Positions 14,314 to 23,151 of a stretch of 40,454 nt of DNA are shown piece by piece. The first letter of the stretch is position 1, and every line of letters starts with the position of its first letter. The notes under the pieces were generated by a model. That model searched no databases, had not been told where the DNA came from, and saw nothing but the letters and a program-made list of their open reading frames with translations. Source of the stretch: a virus; IMG/VR virus record IMGVR_UViG_3300032893_000141, positions 1 through 40,454 of that record; one strand, written 5' to 3'. Both the position numbers and the translations under genes were made by a program.

Positions 14314-15381
14314 TTATTGAGCTAGTTCGAAGACGACGAAAAGGCCGGGCGTCCCGTTGAAACCTGCGCTGACTCCAGACGGACCGGAGCGCGCGCTACC
14401 TGAGCCGCCCGAGCCGTAGCCAGAGCCATTCGCGCCGACACCGGACTGGCCGCCCGGGCCGCCCGAGCCGAACGGGCTATTGCCACCGCTGCCGCCCAGC
14501 GGGTTAAGCAGATCGAGGCCAGGAGCACCAGCGCACCCGCGGTTCGAAAATATGAGCGTGCCGCTGCCGCTCGGTGCGCTCGGCAAAGACGGAGGGGGAG
14601 CGCCGACGTTGCCGTTGCCGCTCGTGCCGCCATCGACGATGCCGACGTTGCCTCCAATACCGCCGGGCAGCACCAGCAGCGAGCCAAAGCTGGACTGGCC
14701 GCCATTGCCGCCATTGGCACCGGAAACGCCCGTCCCACCAGCACCGATCGTCACGGTTTGGCTGGAAAGCCCGCTCGGGATGAGGATCACGCCGAAGGTG
14801 CCCGAGCCGCCGCCAGATCCTGCCGCGCACGGCGTGTTAAGACCGGTCATGTCATGCGTGCCGCCGCCGGCCGCCCCACCGCTGACGCCCGCTACAATGG
14901 CCTTCGTCGCGCCCGGCGTCGGGTTGTAGGTGCCGCTCGCCGTGATGACCTGCACGTTGATGAGCGAGCCGAGCAGCGACTTCCCGGGCGTGTTGATGCC
15001 GACATCGACTTCGGACAGGCCCGAGTCCATCGAGCCGCTGTCCATCGCCACAGTGACTGTCGTCAGCGTCGTGTAGGCTGATGCAGTCACGGTGCCGTAG
15101 AGCGTGCCGCCGGTGTTGACCGTGCGCACGCGCCGACCGACCGCATAGAGCGCCGTCAGGTTGCCGGGAACGGTGAACTGCGTGCCGCTCACGTAAGTCG
15201 GCGTGAGCGCCGGGTTGATCCATTCCGCCGCGGCGAACCACGTTGCAATGGCAGCCATCATCGCGCGCGCGGAGTCGTTCACCGACGAGGGCGGCTGGCC
15301 CTCCTGCCAGTTGATTGCCGGATCGGCCGTCGCGTTATTGGCCGCTGTCTGTGACCACAGCCCGACTAGCGTTTGCAGCAT
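14314..15381 (-). CDS. Glycine-rich phage tail protein
   Basis: 355 residues. N-terminus SQTAANNATADPAINWQEGQ (10-29) with PPSSVNDSARAMMAAIA is a common attachment module of phage tail proteins. A beta domain follows (about 55-145). Residues about 165-350 are extremely Gly-rich, with blocks such as GGTGVSGANGGNGG and GGSGGNSPFGSGGPGG, ending GLFVVFELAQ. Such Gly-rich tips can act as receptor-binding adhesins. AGGTG lies 7 bases before ATG 15381. It is placed between the ejection proteins and the lysis genes. Confidence 0.82.
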   Translation of the reverse strand: MLQTLVGLWSQTAANNATADPAINWQEGQPPSSVNDSARAMMAAIATWFAAAEWINPALTPTYVSGTQFTVPGNLTALYAVGRRVRTVNTGGTLYGTVTASAYTTLTTVTVAMDSGSMDSGLSEVDVGINTPGKSLLGSLINVQVITASGTYNPTPGATKAIVAGVSGGAAGGGTHDMTGLNTPCAAGSGGGSGTFGVILIPSGLSSQTVTIGAGGTGVSGANGGNGGQSSFGSLLVLPGGIGGNVGIVDGGTSGNGNVGAPPPSLPSAPSGSGTLIFSNRGCAGAPGLDLLNPLGGSGGNSPFGSGGPGGQSGVGANGSGYGSGGSGSARSGPSGVSAGFNGTPGLFVVFELAQ

Positions 15382-15392
15382 TTCGGTTCACC

Positions 15393-15423
15393 TATAATGA
15401 CGAACCGGGCGCGAGGCCCGGTC
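15393..15423 (+). promoter_or_regulatory. Candidate rightward promoter and hairpin inside leftward operon
   Basis: A perfect -10 box TATAAT at 15393-15398 has only a poor -35 (TTGCAG at 15373-15378 with a 14-bp gap). It is followed by a 7-bp perfect hairpin (accgggc/gcccggt, 15405-15423) and GGGGAG before ATG 15437. The order promoter-hairpin-ribosome site on the strand opposite to the surrounding operon is unusual. Confidence 0.35.
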
Positions 15424-15436
15424 CGGGGAGATTTCA

Positions 15437-15670
15437 ATGCACGACGTTTTGATCGTCGGACTGGCGAAACTTGGCATCGTGGCCGTGATCGCGTTCATTG
15501 GAGGCTTCCTACGGGCTGCCCAGGAGTCCCGTCGCGCCAGTAACGGCGGCTGGGCGAGCGTAGTTCAGGAGCCCGCGTACAAGCGCATTTGGAACCGCCT
15601 GCGCCGGCGCAGCAGCACGAGCGTCGAGGTACGGCAGGATCGCGTTCGGGTCCATCAGAAGCCCCGTTAG
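15437..15670 (+). CDS. Possible small membrane protein, antisense to ejection gene
   Basis: 77 residues. ATG 15437 has GGGGAG 6 bases upstream. Residues 4-25 (VLIVGLAKLGIVAVIAFIGG) form a good membrane span, followed by an Arg-rich tail. Codons from 15509 on overlap the 3' end of the leftward ejection gene in antisense, so that half may be a shadow reading. If real, it is the only rightward gene between attP and cI. Coding status uncertain. Confidence 0.35.
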   Translation: MHDVLIVGLAKLGIVAVIAFIGGFLRAAQESRRASNGGWASVVQEPAYKRIWNRLRRRSSTSVEVRQDRVRVHQKPR

Positions 15671-17383
15671 CCGGTCCTGCAGGCGACCGCCGACCATCTG
15701 CCCGATCTTGTTGCCGCCGCCGAGAATCCCAAGTCCCACCATCGGATGCCCGAGCGCCGTCGCGCCGATCGCACCGACCGCCTTCCCGAGATTGCCCGCG
15801 CCGCCGAACGTCGGCCCGTAGAGCTGGCGCGCGAGCCAGCCATTCGTCGCGAGGTTGTATGCCGTGTCACTGCCGGGCGATTTGATCGAGTTGGAGACAG
15901 TCGCGCGCTGCAAGTCCTGACCGATCCCCTGAAGGGTCTGCAGTGCGTTCGCATCGATCCCATAGCGCGCCGCATTGCCGCCGTTCATCGCCTGCGTGAG
16001 CGCCGAGCGGAACGGCATCATCTGGATTTCCGGCACGCCACCGGCATTCATTGCGCGCGTGCCCAGCCCGTTTGCGATCTGCTGGCCGACTTCCATCGTG
16101 TTCACCGGCACGCTTCCCTGGGCGTAGGCCGCCTTCGCCGCTTGCACGCCCGGGATATAGCGCTGCGTCCAGTTGTCGACGTTATCCTTGAGCGCCGAGA
16201 GCGACGCGGCGCGCGAAGTCTCGCCCGCGCGCTGCGCTGCGCTGATCATGTCGCCAAGCGCGCGCGAGGTGTAGTCGAGCGCCGATCCGTTGATCGTGTT
16301 CGAGTTTGGGGTGGGCCACACCGGCGGCACGCCGCGCCCGACCGCCGCATCCAGTGCCGCGCTGTTCTGAGCTTGCTGCATGGCCTGCTGCATCTCGGGA
16401 ATCTGGGCGTAACGCATGAACGCCGGCCCGACGTTAGCCGTTGCCTGGTGCGCCTGCTGGTAGAGAGGTGTCGCCGCTGTTTCGCGCGCGACCTGCGCGG
16501 CGGCCAGGTCCGCCGGCGTCTGCGCGACGCCCATGAGCGCTTGCCAGCGCGCATCGTTGTTGTCGATCGCGCGCTGCGCCATCGCCGTCTTGAACGCCGG
16601 CATGTTCGCCGCGGCCTTCTCGGTCTGCACCATGACCGGCGTCTGCGCGACTTGCGCGGTGGTCGGCAACGAGCCAGGCACGAACTGTTGCGCGCCGCGG
16701 ATGTTTTGCGCCGCCGCCGCCGCCTCTGCCGGGTCCATCGCGCCGGCCAGGCCGCGTCCGACGAACTGCGTGGGCTGCACGAGGGGCTGCACCGCACCCC
16801 ATAGACCGCGCCCGAGCGCGCCCGCGCCAGCCGTCACAAGCGGCGTAGCAGCGCCGAGCGCGCCGCCCAGACCTACCTGCTCCGCCTTGTTCTGCCAGAA
16901 GTTCTGATCGCTTGTCGGCATCATGGCCGCGCCCGCAGCGCCCTGCGCCGCACCCAGACCGAGCCGACCGGCGAGGCCGAGCCCAGCATACTCAGGTCCG
17001 ATCAGCATCGTGGGCGCGGTGCCCGCGATCTGGCCGCCGACGTTGCCCGTCTCTGCGGTGATCGGATTGGCCTGCTGGTATGGGGCGAACTGCGCATCGA
17101 GGCGCGCGCGGCCCTGCGCTGCGTCATTCTTCAACCAGTCGCCAATCGCACCCGGAACGATATGGCCGAGCGCCTGCTGCACGCCGAGCACGGTCGATCC
17201 GAGCCCGTGCCCGAGCCCCGCGCCGAGCGATGCAAGCATGCCGGGCTGCGATCCTTGCGCGGTGGGCGCCTGAGCGGGCGCCGGGCCGCTCGCCGCCGCT
17301 GGCGCACTTGCCCCGAGATACGCATCGAAGCCCTGCTGCGCTGGCGCGGCTGGCGTCGCGAGGTAATCGTCGAACGCGCTCAT
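15509..17383 (-). CDS. Putative DNA-ejection / internal virion protein
   Basis: 624 residues, ATG 17383 overlapping the upstream stop (ATGA). The first 45 residues contain a twofold repeat (FDDYLATPAAP, FDAYLGASAPA). Then a Gly/Ala-rich hydrophobic region (about 50-190), long Ala/Gln-rich helices (200-400), and a second Gly-rich part (530-624). Large size, Ala/Gly/Gln bias and place behind two other such proteins match the ejection proteins of short-tailed phages that form a channel through the cell envelope. Not matched to a named family. Confidence 0.7.
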   Translation of the reverse strand: MSAFDDYLATPAAPAQQGFDAYLGASAPAAASGPAPAQAPTAQGSQPGMLASLGAGLGHGLGSTVLGVQQALGHIVPGAIGDWLKNDAAQGRARLDAQFAPYQQANPITAETGNVGGQIAGTAPTMLIGPEYAGLGLAGRLGLGAAQGAAGAAMMPTSDQNFWQNKAEQVGLGGALGAATPLVTAGAGALGRGLWGAVQPLVQPTQFVGRGLAGAMDPAEAAAAAQNIRGAQQFVPGSLPTTAQVAQTPVMVQTEKAAANMPAFKTAMAQRAIDNNDARWQALMGVAQTPADLAAAQVARETAATPLYQQAHQATANVGPAFMRYAQIPEMQQAMQQAQNSAALDAAVGRGVPPVWPTPNSNTINGSALDYTSRALGDMISAAQRAGETSRAASLSALKDNVDNWTQRYIPGVQAAKAAYAQGSVPVNTMEVGQQIANGLGTRAMNAGGVPEIQMMPFRSALTQAMNGGNAARYGIDANALQTLQGIGQDLQRATVSNSIKSPGSDTAYNLATNGWLARQLYGPTFGGAGNLGKAVGAIGATALGHPMVGLGILGGGNKIGQMVGGRLQDRLTGLLMDPNAILPYLDARAAAPAQAVPNALVRGLLNYARPAAVTGATGLLGSP

Positions 17384-19299
17384 TTCAGGAGCCCATTGTT
17401 GAACGCCCATTCGAAGTTCGGGCGCAGCGACGGATTGGCCTTGATCGCCGCTTGCACCGCGGCGCGCTGCGCGTCACCCTGTAACTGGAGCGCCGGCATC
17501 ATCTGCGGCTTGATGTTCTGATCGAAGCCAGCGGACAGTTGCGTGAACTGCTTTTCGTTGCCCTGCTGATAAGTCGGCGTGAGGAACTGCGTCTTCAGAT
17601 GCGCGAGGTCGAGGTTATTGAGCTGCGCGGTCAGCCCTTGAATTCGCGCTTGCTGCGGCTTCGTGAAGTCGGGAACCGCGTTGCCCTGATTCGCTCGAGA
17701 TGCGTCCGTGCCGCCGCTGCCTAGAGATTTCCCTTGCAGCGACGTGAACAGCGCGTGCGCCTTGTCATACTCGGCCGCATCGTTGCTCAGCCTCGTCGCC
17801 CATTCCTGTGGAAGAAGGCGCGCAACCGTATCGCCGGGCGCGTTCCTGTTCGTGATGTCCAGCATGGTCTGCAGGGCATCGCGCGACTGCTGGTAATTCG
17901 CATCGCTACCGGAGAGTGCGCCGTATGTGTCGGCCATCTGCTTCGATGGCGCACCTTGCGACGCATTCGCCGCAGTCGTCTGCCCGAGCGGCGGCTGCGC
18001 TGCCATCGGGCCGGCGACGCGTTGCGGCGTCGGTTGGGCACCGCCGATCGCATTTCTCCATCCCGGGGTTTCCGTGTCGAACAGCGCCGGCAGAATGCGC
18101 GCCCGCGTGGCGGGATCCTGAAGATTGATCGGCTGATTCGCCGGCACGCCGCTGGCCGCGGCCATTGCTTCGGCCTTCGCGGTCGGGTTGTTGCTGCCGT
18201 CTCCTGACGGCGCCCAGCGGTTGGCGATGCCTGCAATGGTATTGATGCCGTGCTGGCTGCCGTAGGAAGCCAGCAGCTGATCGGCTGCGTTCACCCCTTC
18301 CTGCGGCGTCGCATACGTGGCGAACTGGCCGTTTGCGCCTTTGATGTTCCCGAAATTGTTGTTGCGGATGCCGACAGGGACTTGCGCAGACCCGTTTCCG
18401 CCCGCCGCATCCGAAACATTCGCCGCGGTCTGGAAGACGAAGCCACCCTGGCCGTTGTTCGCCGTCGGATCCCACACCTGCATCGGCTTGAATCCGGCCT
18501 GCGCGCGCGCCTCGGCGCCATACTGCGCGCCGTAGCCGGCAGCGAGCTGCGCCGGGTCCACTACCTTCGTTGTGCCCGTCGTAGGATCGAAGTAGATCGG
18601 CGTGCGCAGCGCCGTCGGTGCGATGTAGTTGGCCTTCTGGACCCCTGCGCGGTTCGCCGCCTGAATGTCCGCCGGCGACATGCCGCCCTGGACGCCCATT
18701 TTCGTGAGATCAGTGGGCATCTGCGCCTGCAGCGTCGGATCGTACTGCGCGGCCATCTTCATCATGTCCGCGCCGCCCGGGATACCTGCGAGGTTCATCA
18801 TCATGCCCTGCTGCCAGAGCTGCTGCGGCGTGCGGCCAAAGATCGATGGTGATGCTGGCTGCGCGACGTCGTTCGGGTTCACTGGCGCGCTTCCTGCGCC
18901 AGCGTAAGGCCCCATGCCAGCGGAGATACCCGAGAGCCCCGGCACGTTTGGCGAGCCCGTCACAGGCGCTCCCTGCGGGCCGGTCGGCGCTTGCGCGGTG
19001 CCCGAGGGCGCGCCAAGCAGCCCCTGCATGGCTTGCATGGTGAGCAGCGCGCGCTGGTTTTGCATCGCGTTGCCGATGCCCTGCTGCATGCCCTGAAAGC
19101 CCGCGCCGAGCATCTGCCCGTTCGTCACCGGCAAGCGCGACGGACCTGCGGCAGACAGCAGGCCCCCGGCCATGCCGAGCAGCCCAGCGGTCTGCGGGTT
19201 GGCCAGCATTCCCATTACGCCAGGCATTCCCGATGGAGGCGCGAACCCGCTCATCAGACCGCTCGCAGTCGGGTCAGTTGGATCGAATAGACCGGCCAT
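17380..19299 (-). CDS. Ejection protein with embedded lysozyme-like domain
   Basis: 639 residues. The first 300 residues are Gly/Met/Pro/Gln-rich. Residues about 308-415 carry VGIRNNNFGNIKGANGQFAT and then ASYGSQHGINTIAGIANRWA, resembling the RNNNPGNIR-type muralytic domain found in virion-associated peptidoglycan-degrading proteins of many phages. The C-terminal 200 residues are helical. Likely injected with the DNA and used to open the peptidoglycan locally. ATG 19299 is preceded by GGGGTG. Confidence 0.75.
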   Translation of the reverse strand: MAGLFDPTDPTASGLMSGFAPPSGMPGVMGMLANPQTAGLLGMAGGLLSAAGPSRLPVTNGQMLGAGFQGMQQGIGNAMQNQRALLTMQAMQGLLGAPSGTAQAPTGPQGAPVTGSPNVPGLSGISAGMGPYAGAGSAPVNPNDVAQPASPSIFGRTPQQLWQQGMMMNLAGIPGGADMMKMAAQYDPTLQAQMPTDLTKMGVQGGMSPADIQAANRAGVQKANYIAPTALRTPIYFDPTTGTTKVVDPAQLAAGYGAQYGAEARAQAGFKPMQVWDPTANNGQGGFVFQTAANVSDAAGGNGSAQVPVGIRNNNFGNIKGANGQFATYATPQEGVNAADQLLASYGSQHGINTIAGIANRWAPSGDGSNNPTAKAEAMAAASGVPANQPINLQDPATRARILPALFDTETPGWRNAIGGAQPTPQRVAGPMAAQPPLGQTTAANASQGAPSKQMADTYGALSGSDANYQQSRDALQTMLDITNRNAPGDTVARLLPQEWATRLSNDAAEYDKAHALFTSLQGKSLGSGGTDASRANQGNAVPDFTKPQQARIQGLTAQLNNLDLAHLKTQFLTPTYQQGNEKQFTQLSAGFDQNIKPQMMPALQLQGDAQRAAVQAAIKANPSLRPNFEWAFNNGLLK

Positions 19300-19302
19300 G
19301 TA

Positions 19303-19923
19303 TCACCCCGTGAAGCCGAACGGCTGGAAGCGCGCGTAGGCGGGCATCTGCGATTGCATGAGCTGCTGCTGGAGCTGTGGGTTCTGCGGATGGCCGCCGC
19401 CCATCGGCATCGCGGGTGCGGCCATTGCCTGCTGCTGCGGCTGGCCTTGCTGCATCATGCGCATGGCCTGCATGGCCATCATCGGATTCATGCCTGATCC
19501 AGCCGCGCCGCCGAGCATCGAAGCGCCGCCAATCGGCGCCGCGCCCATGGTTGCGCCCGACAGGCCGCCGCCGAGCGCGCCGCTTGCCGAGCCAGTTCCA
19601 AGCAGGCCACCGCTTGCCCCCATGCCACCGCCGGGCAGCAACCCGCTAAAGAGTCCGGTAGGGGCTGCACCGAGCGCGCTGCCCATGCCGGCGCCTGTGG
19701 CACCCGCGGCTGTCCCCATGCCGGCGCCGGCCAAGCCCGACCCTGTGCCGGCGCCCAACGCGGCCCCCAGCCCGGAACCAGCAGCGCTCACCGTACCGGC
19801 AGCCCCCGCAGCCCCAGCCCCAGCGGCGGCAGCGGGAGCAGCGAGCGCATCAAGCGCGCCGCCAGTGAGAGCACCACCTGCAGCAAGTGCGAGGGGAAAC
19901 CATGGACTATTGAAGAATGACAT
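19303..19923 (-). CDS. Ala/Gly-rich virion protein
   Basis: 206 residues. Low complexity: about 15-140 is almost only Ala, Gly, Met, Ser, Leu; then a Met/Gln-rich segment (PMMAMQAMRMMQQGQPQQQA). The C-terminus RFQPFGFTG is distinct. Such bias is usual in small ejection proteins of short-tailed phages that insert into membranes. No family assigned. Confidence 0.65.
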   Translation of the reverse strand: MSFFNSPWFPLALAAGGALTGGALDALAAPAAAAGAGAAGAAGTVSAAGSGLGAALGAGTGSGLAGAGMGTAAGATGAGMGSALGAAPTGLFSGLLPGGGMGASGGLLGTGSASGALGGGLSGATMGAAPIGGASMLGGAAGSGMNPMMAMQAMRMMQQGQPQQQAMAAPAMPMGGGHPQNPQLQQQLMQSQMPAYARFQPFGFTG

Positions 19924-19932
19924 TTCGCCCCC

Positions 19933-20895
19933 TTAGAGCAAGCCCATCAGACCGCCGGCCGCAGCGCCGTACGCCGGATTCATACCCATCGAGCCAGCGA
20001 GCGCCGCGCCACCCAGCGCGCCACCCATGCCACCGGCAAGCTGGTTCGTGTAGTAAGGCGTCGTGGTGGTCGTGTTGCCGCCGTACTGACCTTGGATGAG
20101 GTTCGAGTAATTGTTGAGCAATTGCCACGGCGCATTGATGTACGCCTGATTGAGCGCCTGCTGATTGCCGCCCATGTTGTAGAGATTCGATGCCGCACCG
20201 TTGATCGAATTGACCGTGTTCGGTGCGGCATAGAGCGCGGCGTTTTGCTGCTGCGAGAGGCCCTGCGCGCCGGCAAGCATGTTGCCCATGCCCTGCTGAT
20301 ACATCGTGTTCGCGAGCGTGGCGTCGGTGTTGCCGAGCTGCGTGGCGAGATCCTGCTGGTTCTGGCTCACGGCCTGCCCGTAGGCGCCCGACCCATATCG
20401 GCCCGAGCCCTCGAAATTGCTGGCCGTTTGCGGCGCTGTCGCGGTCTGGTAAGCACGAGTGATGGCGTTATTCGCCGCGTCCATCGCGCTCGCCTGATAC
20501 GGGCTGTTCATCATCGAGCCGTTGGCGAAGTTCGCGAATGCGCTCGATGCCGGATTCGCACCCGTGTTGCCGTTGAGCACGTTCGTCGCGTAGGAACCCG
20601 CGGCATTATTGACGCCCGCGGCGTTGCCGAAATCCGTGCCGTTCGCTACCTGCTGGGTTGCGCCCATCGCCTGCTGCTGCATCGGCGTGAAGCCCGCGAC
20701 CGACGAGGACGGATTGGCCGCGAAGCCGTTATAGACGTTGCTCGCATTGCCGAACACGCTTTGCAGATACGGCTGCTGCCCCGTCCATGGCGTTGCAACG
20801 GTGTTGCTCGTGGTGTTGCCACCGCCTCCGCCATTCGCAGGTACAACGGGAAGCGCCAGCCGCATGAGCTGGACTTGTCGGGGATTGCGGATCAT
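19933..20895 (-). CDS. Asn/Gln/Ala-rich internal virion protein
   Basis: 320 residues from ATG 20895, overlapping the stop of the upstream gene (ATGA); the open frame upstream of it is not used. Composition is dominated by Ala, Asn, Gln, Gly and Tyr, with a helical core (PYQASAMDAANNAITRAYQT) and a Gly-rich hydrophobic C-terminus (AGGMGGALGGAALAGSMGM). Position and bias point to a third ejection protein or a tail-assembly protein. Confidence 0.68.
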   Translation of the reverse strand: MIRNPRQVQLMRLALPVVPANGGGGGNTTSNTVATPWTGQQPYLQSVFGNASNVYNGFAANPSSSVAGFTPMQQQAMGATQQVANGTDFGNAAGVNNAAGSYATNVLNGNTGANPASSAFANFANGSMMNSPYQASAMDAANNAITRAYQTATAPQTASNFEGSGRYGSGAYGQAVSQNQQDLATQLGNTDATLANTMYQQGMGNMLAGAQGLSQQQNAALYAAPNTVNSINGAASNLYNMGGNQQALNQAYINAPWQLLNNYSNLIQGQYGGNTTTTTPYYTNQLAGGMGGALGGAALAGSMGMNPAYGAAAGGLMGLL

Positions 20896-21305
20896 TTGAG
20901 CGCCTTTTCGACGTAGCAATGAGTCATTTCGTAGCCCAGGACACCGCGCAGAAAACCGCGCCACCATCCCGGACGCGCCTGCAGTTCCATCGCGTCGCAG
21001 CCGTTGGCTTTCGCCCAGCGCTCGATGGTCTCGATGCACGGCACTTGCCATTCAGAGCGGTTGCGGCCGGTCACAATGCGCAGCTGGCAAACGCGCTGCC
21101 TCGGGTAGTTCGTGATGCGCGTAACGCCTACGGCGTAGGCGGTTTCGGTGCGCCAGATCCACAACTGGTCTTCGCCGGTAAGAAGGCCGATGCGAATGTC
21201 GTTCTCGTCGAACTTGCCGCGCGACGTTTTGCAGGCTGCAGCAATCCACGGACGAACCTCGTCCCACACCTCGTCGATGAGGTGTTTCTGAATCCCGTAG
21301 AGCAT
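20892..21305 (-). CDS. GNAT-fold-like phage protein
   Basis: 137 residues. The pattern beta strands (LWIWRTETAYAVGVTRITNY) - helix (IETIERWAKANGCDAMELQA) - RPGWWRGFLRGVLGYEM resembles the end of GNAT acetyltransferase folds, where a C-terminal GY motif follows a helix. Similar proteins occur beside internal virion genes of podoviruses. The acetyl-CoA loop is not clear, so enzyme activity is doubtful. Confidence 0.6.
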   Translation of the reverse strand: MLYGIQKHLIDEVWDEVRPWIAAACKTSRGKFDENDIRIGLLTGEDQLWIWRTETAYAVGVTRITNYPRQRVCQLRIVTGRNRSEWQVPCIETIERWAKANGCDAMELQARPGWWRGFLRGVLGYEMTHCYVEKALK

Positions 21306-21307
21306 GG

Positions 21308-21640
21308 CTATCCGATTAGGACGACGTTGAATGTCTGGTCTATGTTGGGACTGCTCGGATGCACGAGCGTCGCCTGACCGTTCTGTTGCGAGTAGACGTG
21401 AAGCCCGGAAGTTACCGCCGCCGACGCGTTGGTGGTGAGCGGCGTGAAGCCGATGAACGTGTTCGCGCCGATGCGCGCGTCAGTGATCGTGGTGCTCGTT
21501 GCGTTCGCGTTGAGCGTCACCTGAATAACGTTGTTCGTCTTTCCCTGCAGCTGATTGTTGATGGCGCGCGCCATCTGCCGGCGGTGCTCCTGCTCGTTGG
21601 GCAGCATCTCCGGCACGCCCTGATAGCCCTTGACAGTCAT
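21308..21640 (-). CDS. Small structural protein
   Basis: 110 residues; ATG 21640 overlaps the upstream stop. A helical N-terminus (NEQEHRRQMARAINNQLQGK) precedes a beta-rich part with TTITDARIGANTFIGFTPLT, a stretch I recall from several phage proteins next to tail genes. Probably a minor tail or neck component; no exact role known. Confidence 0.68.
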   Translation of the reverse strand: MTVKGYQGVPEMLPNEQEHRRQMARAINNQLQGKTNNVIQVTLNANATSTTITDARIGANTFIGFTPLTTNASAAVTSGLHVYSQQNGQATLVHPSSPNIDQTFNVVLIG

Positions 21641-23151
21641 CGCCGCCCCGTCATCTCAATCGAGTCTTCGGGCACTTCCAGCCCCTGCAGGTGCGTGAAC
21701 GAGCCGCTCGTCTGGATGCGCGCGCGCAGGTAGCGCCCATCTGCGCGCGTCGGGCACTCGCCGTTCACGTTCAGCGAACTGGCCGTACCGAAAACGGGCG
21801 TATCGAGCAGGCGGTTGCGGGTGCCGATCTGCACGGTGGGCGTGCCGCCATCTATGAGGGGACGCGTCGCGGAGACGAACGCACGCCGCCCCTGCGCACC
21901 GAACGGCTCAAGCTCCACGGTGTCAGCCGTCGCATTGGCAGGCGAGCCGGTGAAGTACGCCAGCTTGTGCACCGAGTTGAAAGCCGCCATCAGCACCTGT
22001 CCGCCGGTCCACACGCGCGAGTCGAGCGAGAACGGCAGCGTGTCGAGCGTGTAGCCGGTCGAGTCCAGCGAATCGAGCGAATAACCCTGCGTGATCGCGC
22101 GGAAGATGTACTCCGCATCGACCTGCGCAAAGCCCCATTTGTTGAGCGTCCAGTTGAAGACGAGCAGCGAATCCGGCACGCCGTTCGACGACGAATTCGA
22201 CGGATAAAGCCACATCACCAGGCGGTTGATCGGATCGATGGCGCCGACGACGTTCTGCAGATACGACGTGTTGACGTTCGCCCAGAACGTCTTGTCCACG
22301 CGGTCCACGCCGATCGGCTGCGAGTTCGAGCCGTCGAACGCATAGAAACCGTCTTCGCCGAGGTAATAGACCAGTGCGCCGAGCTGCGCGATGCTCTTCG
22401 GCGCCGGCGTGCCGCGCGCGCCTTCCGCCGGGTAGAAGCCGAACACCGTCGGCGAGCCCTGAAACACCACGCGCCAGATCGCGCGTTCGAAGAAGACCGC
22501 GCCATCGGCCGTGCCGAGGTTGCCGACACCACCCATGAGCCATCCCTGATCGCCCGGGATGATCTGCGAGCCGGCCAGCAGTTGCGCCTCTGTCACGCTG
22601 CCGGCCACCGGCCAGGTCGTCGGATCGTCGATCGCGCACCACTGCACGCGCTGCGGTTGCTCGCCGTTCGTCGAGTCGTAGGTATTGCCGACCATCACGA
22701 AATCCTTGATGGTCCAGATGTACCGTGCCTGCGGCGCCGCGGCGGCAAGGTCAGCGAAGGCGGAACTCGAATTCAGAACGAACGATTGCAGGTTCTGCCC
22801 GAAGGCCGCGCCAATCACGCGCTGGCCGTATTGCGTGAAGTTCCAGCGCTCGCCAGAAGGCAGCGAATACCCGCCGCCCTTGCTGACGTTCGAAAATCCG
22901 GTGCTGCCCGGCGCCTGCTCATAGAGGCTCGTCGAGTCGCCGGCGAACAGGTAGTTGTTTGCGCCCGAGTCGATCGCCGTGATTGCGCCCAGGCACTGCC
23001 CAGCGAGGCCAGTACCGCCGAACGTGCTCAGCGTGCCCACAGGCCCCCACGACTCCTTCGTGCGCGGGAACAGGTTCACGATGTTCGCGGACGCACCCTG
23101 CGCGTTGTTAGGCGGCAGATCCGGCGCGAAATCGGCGATAGGCAGTTGCAT
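21637..23151 (-). CDS. Tail hub/nozzle protein (P22 gp10-like stabilisation protein)
   Basis: 504 residues. The N-terminus QLPIADFAPDLPPNNAQGAS followed by ANIVNLFPRTKES is typical of phage DNA-stabilisation/hub proteins that close the portal channel. The body has repeated beta units with Trp/Tyr/Gly (YLFAGDSTSLYE, VMVGNTYDS, ALVYYLGEDGFYAFDGSN), as expected for a beta-propeller. The C-terminal 90 residues form a separate beta domain. Overlaps both neighbours. Assigned by recalled similarity, not by search. Confidence 0.75.
   Translation of the reverse strand: MQLPIADFAPDLPPNNAQGASANIVNLFPRTKESWGPVGTLSTFGGTGLAGQCLGAITAIDSGANNYLFAGDSTSLYEQAPGSTGFSNVSKGGGYSLPSGERWNFTQYGQRVIGAAFGQNLQSFVLNSSSAFADLAAAAPQARYIWTIKDFVMVGNTYDSTNGEQPQRVQWCAIDDPTTWPVAGSVTEAQLLAGSQIIPGDQGWLMGGVGNLGTADGAVFFERAIWRVVFQGSPTVFGFYPAEGARGTPAPKSIAQLGALVYYLGEDGFYAFDGSNSQPIGVDRVDKTFWANVNTSYLQNVVGAIDPINRLVMWLYPSNSSSNGVPDSLLVFNWTLNKWGFAQVDAEYIFRAITQGYSLDSLDSTGYTLDTLPFSLDSRVWTGGQVLMAAFNSVHKLAYFTGSPANATADTVELEPFGAQGRRAFVSATRPLIDGGTPTVQIGTRNRLLDTPVFGTASSLNVNGECPTRADGRYLRARIQTSGSFTHLQGLEVPEDSIEMTGRR

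Noticed and set aside
15746-16804. 352-codon rightward frame opposite the ejection protein
   Set aside because: Arg-rich shadow without ribosome site or domain; not the same as the short ORF at 15437, which has its own start signals.
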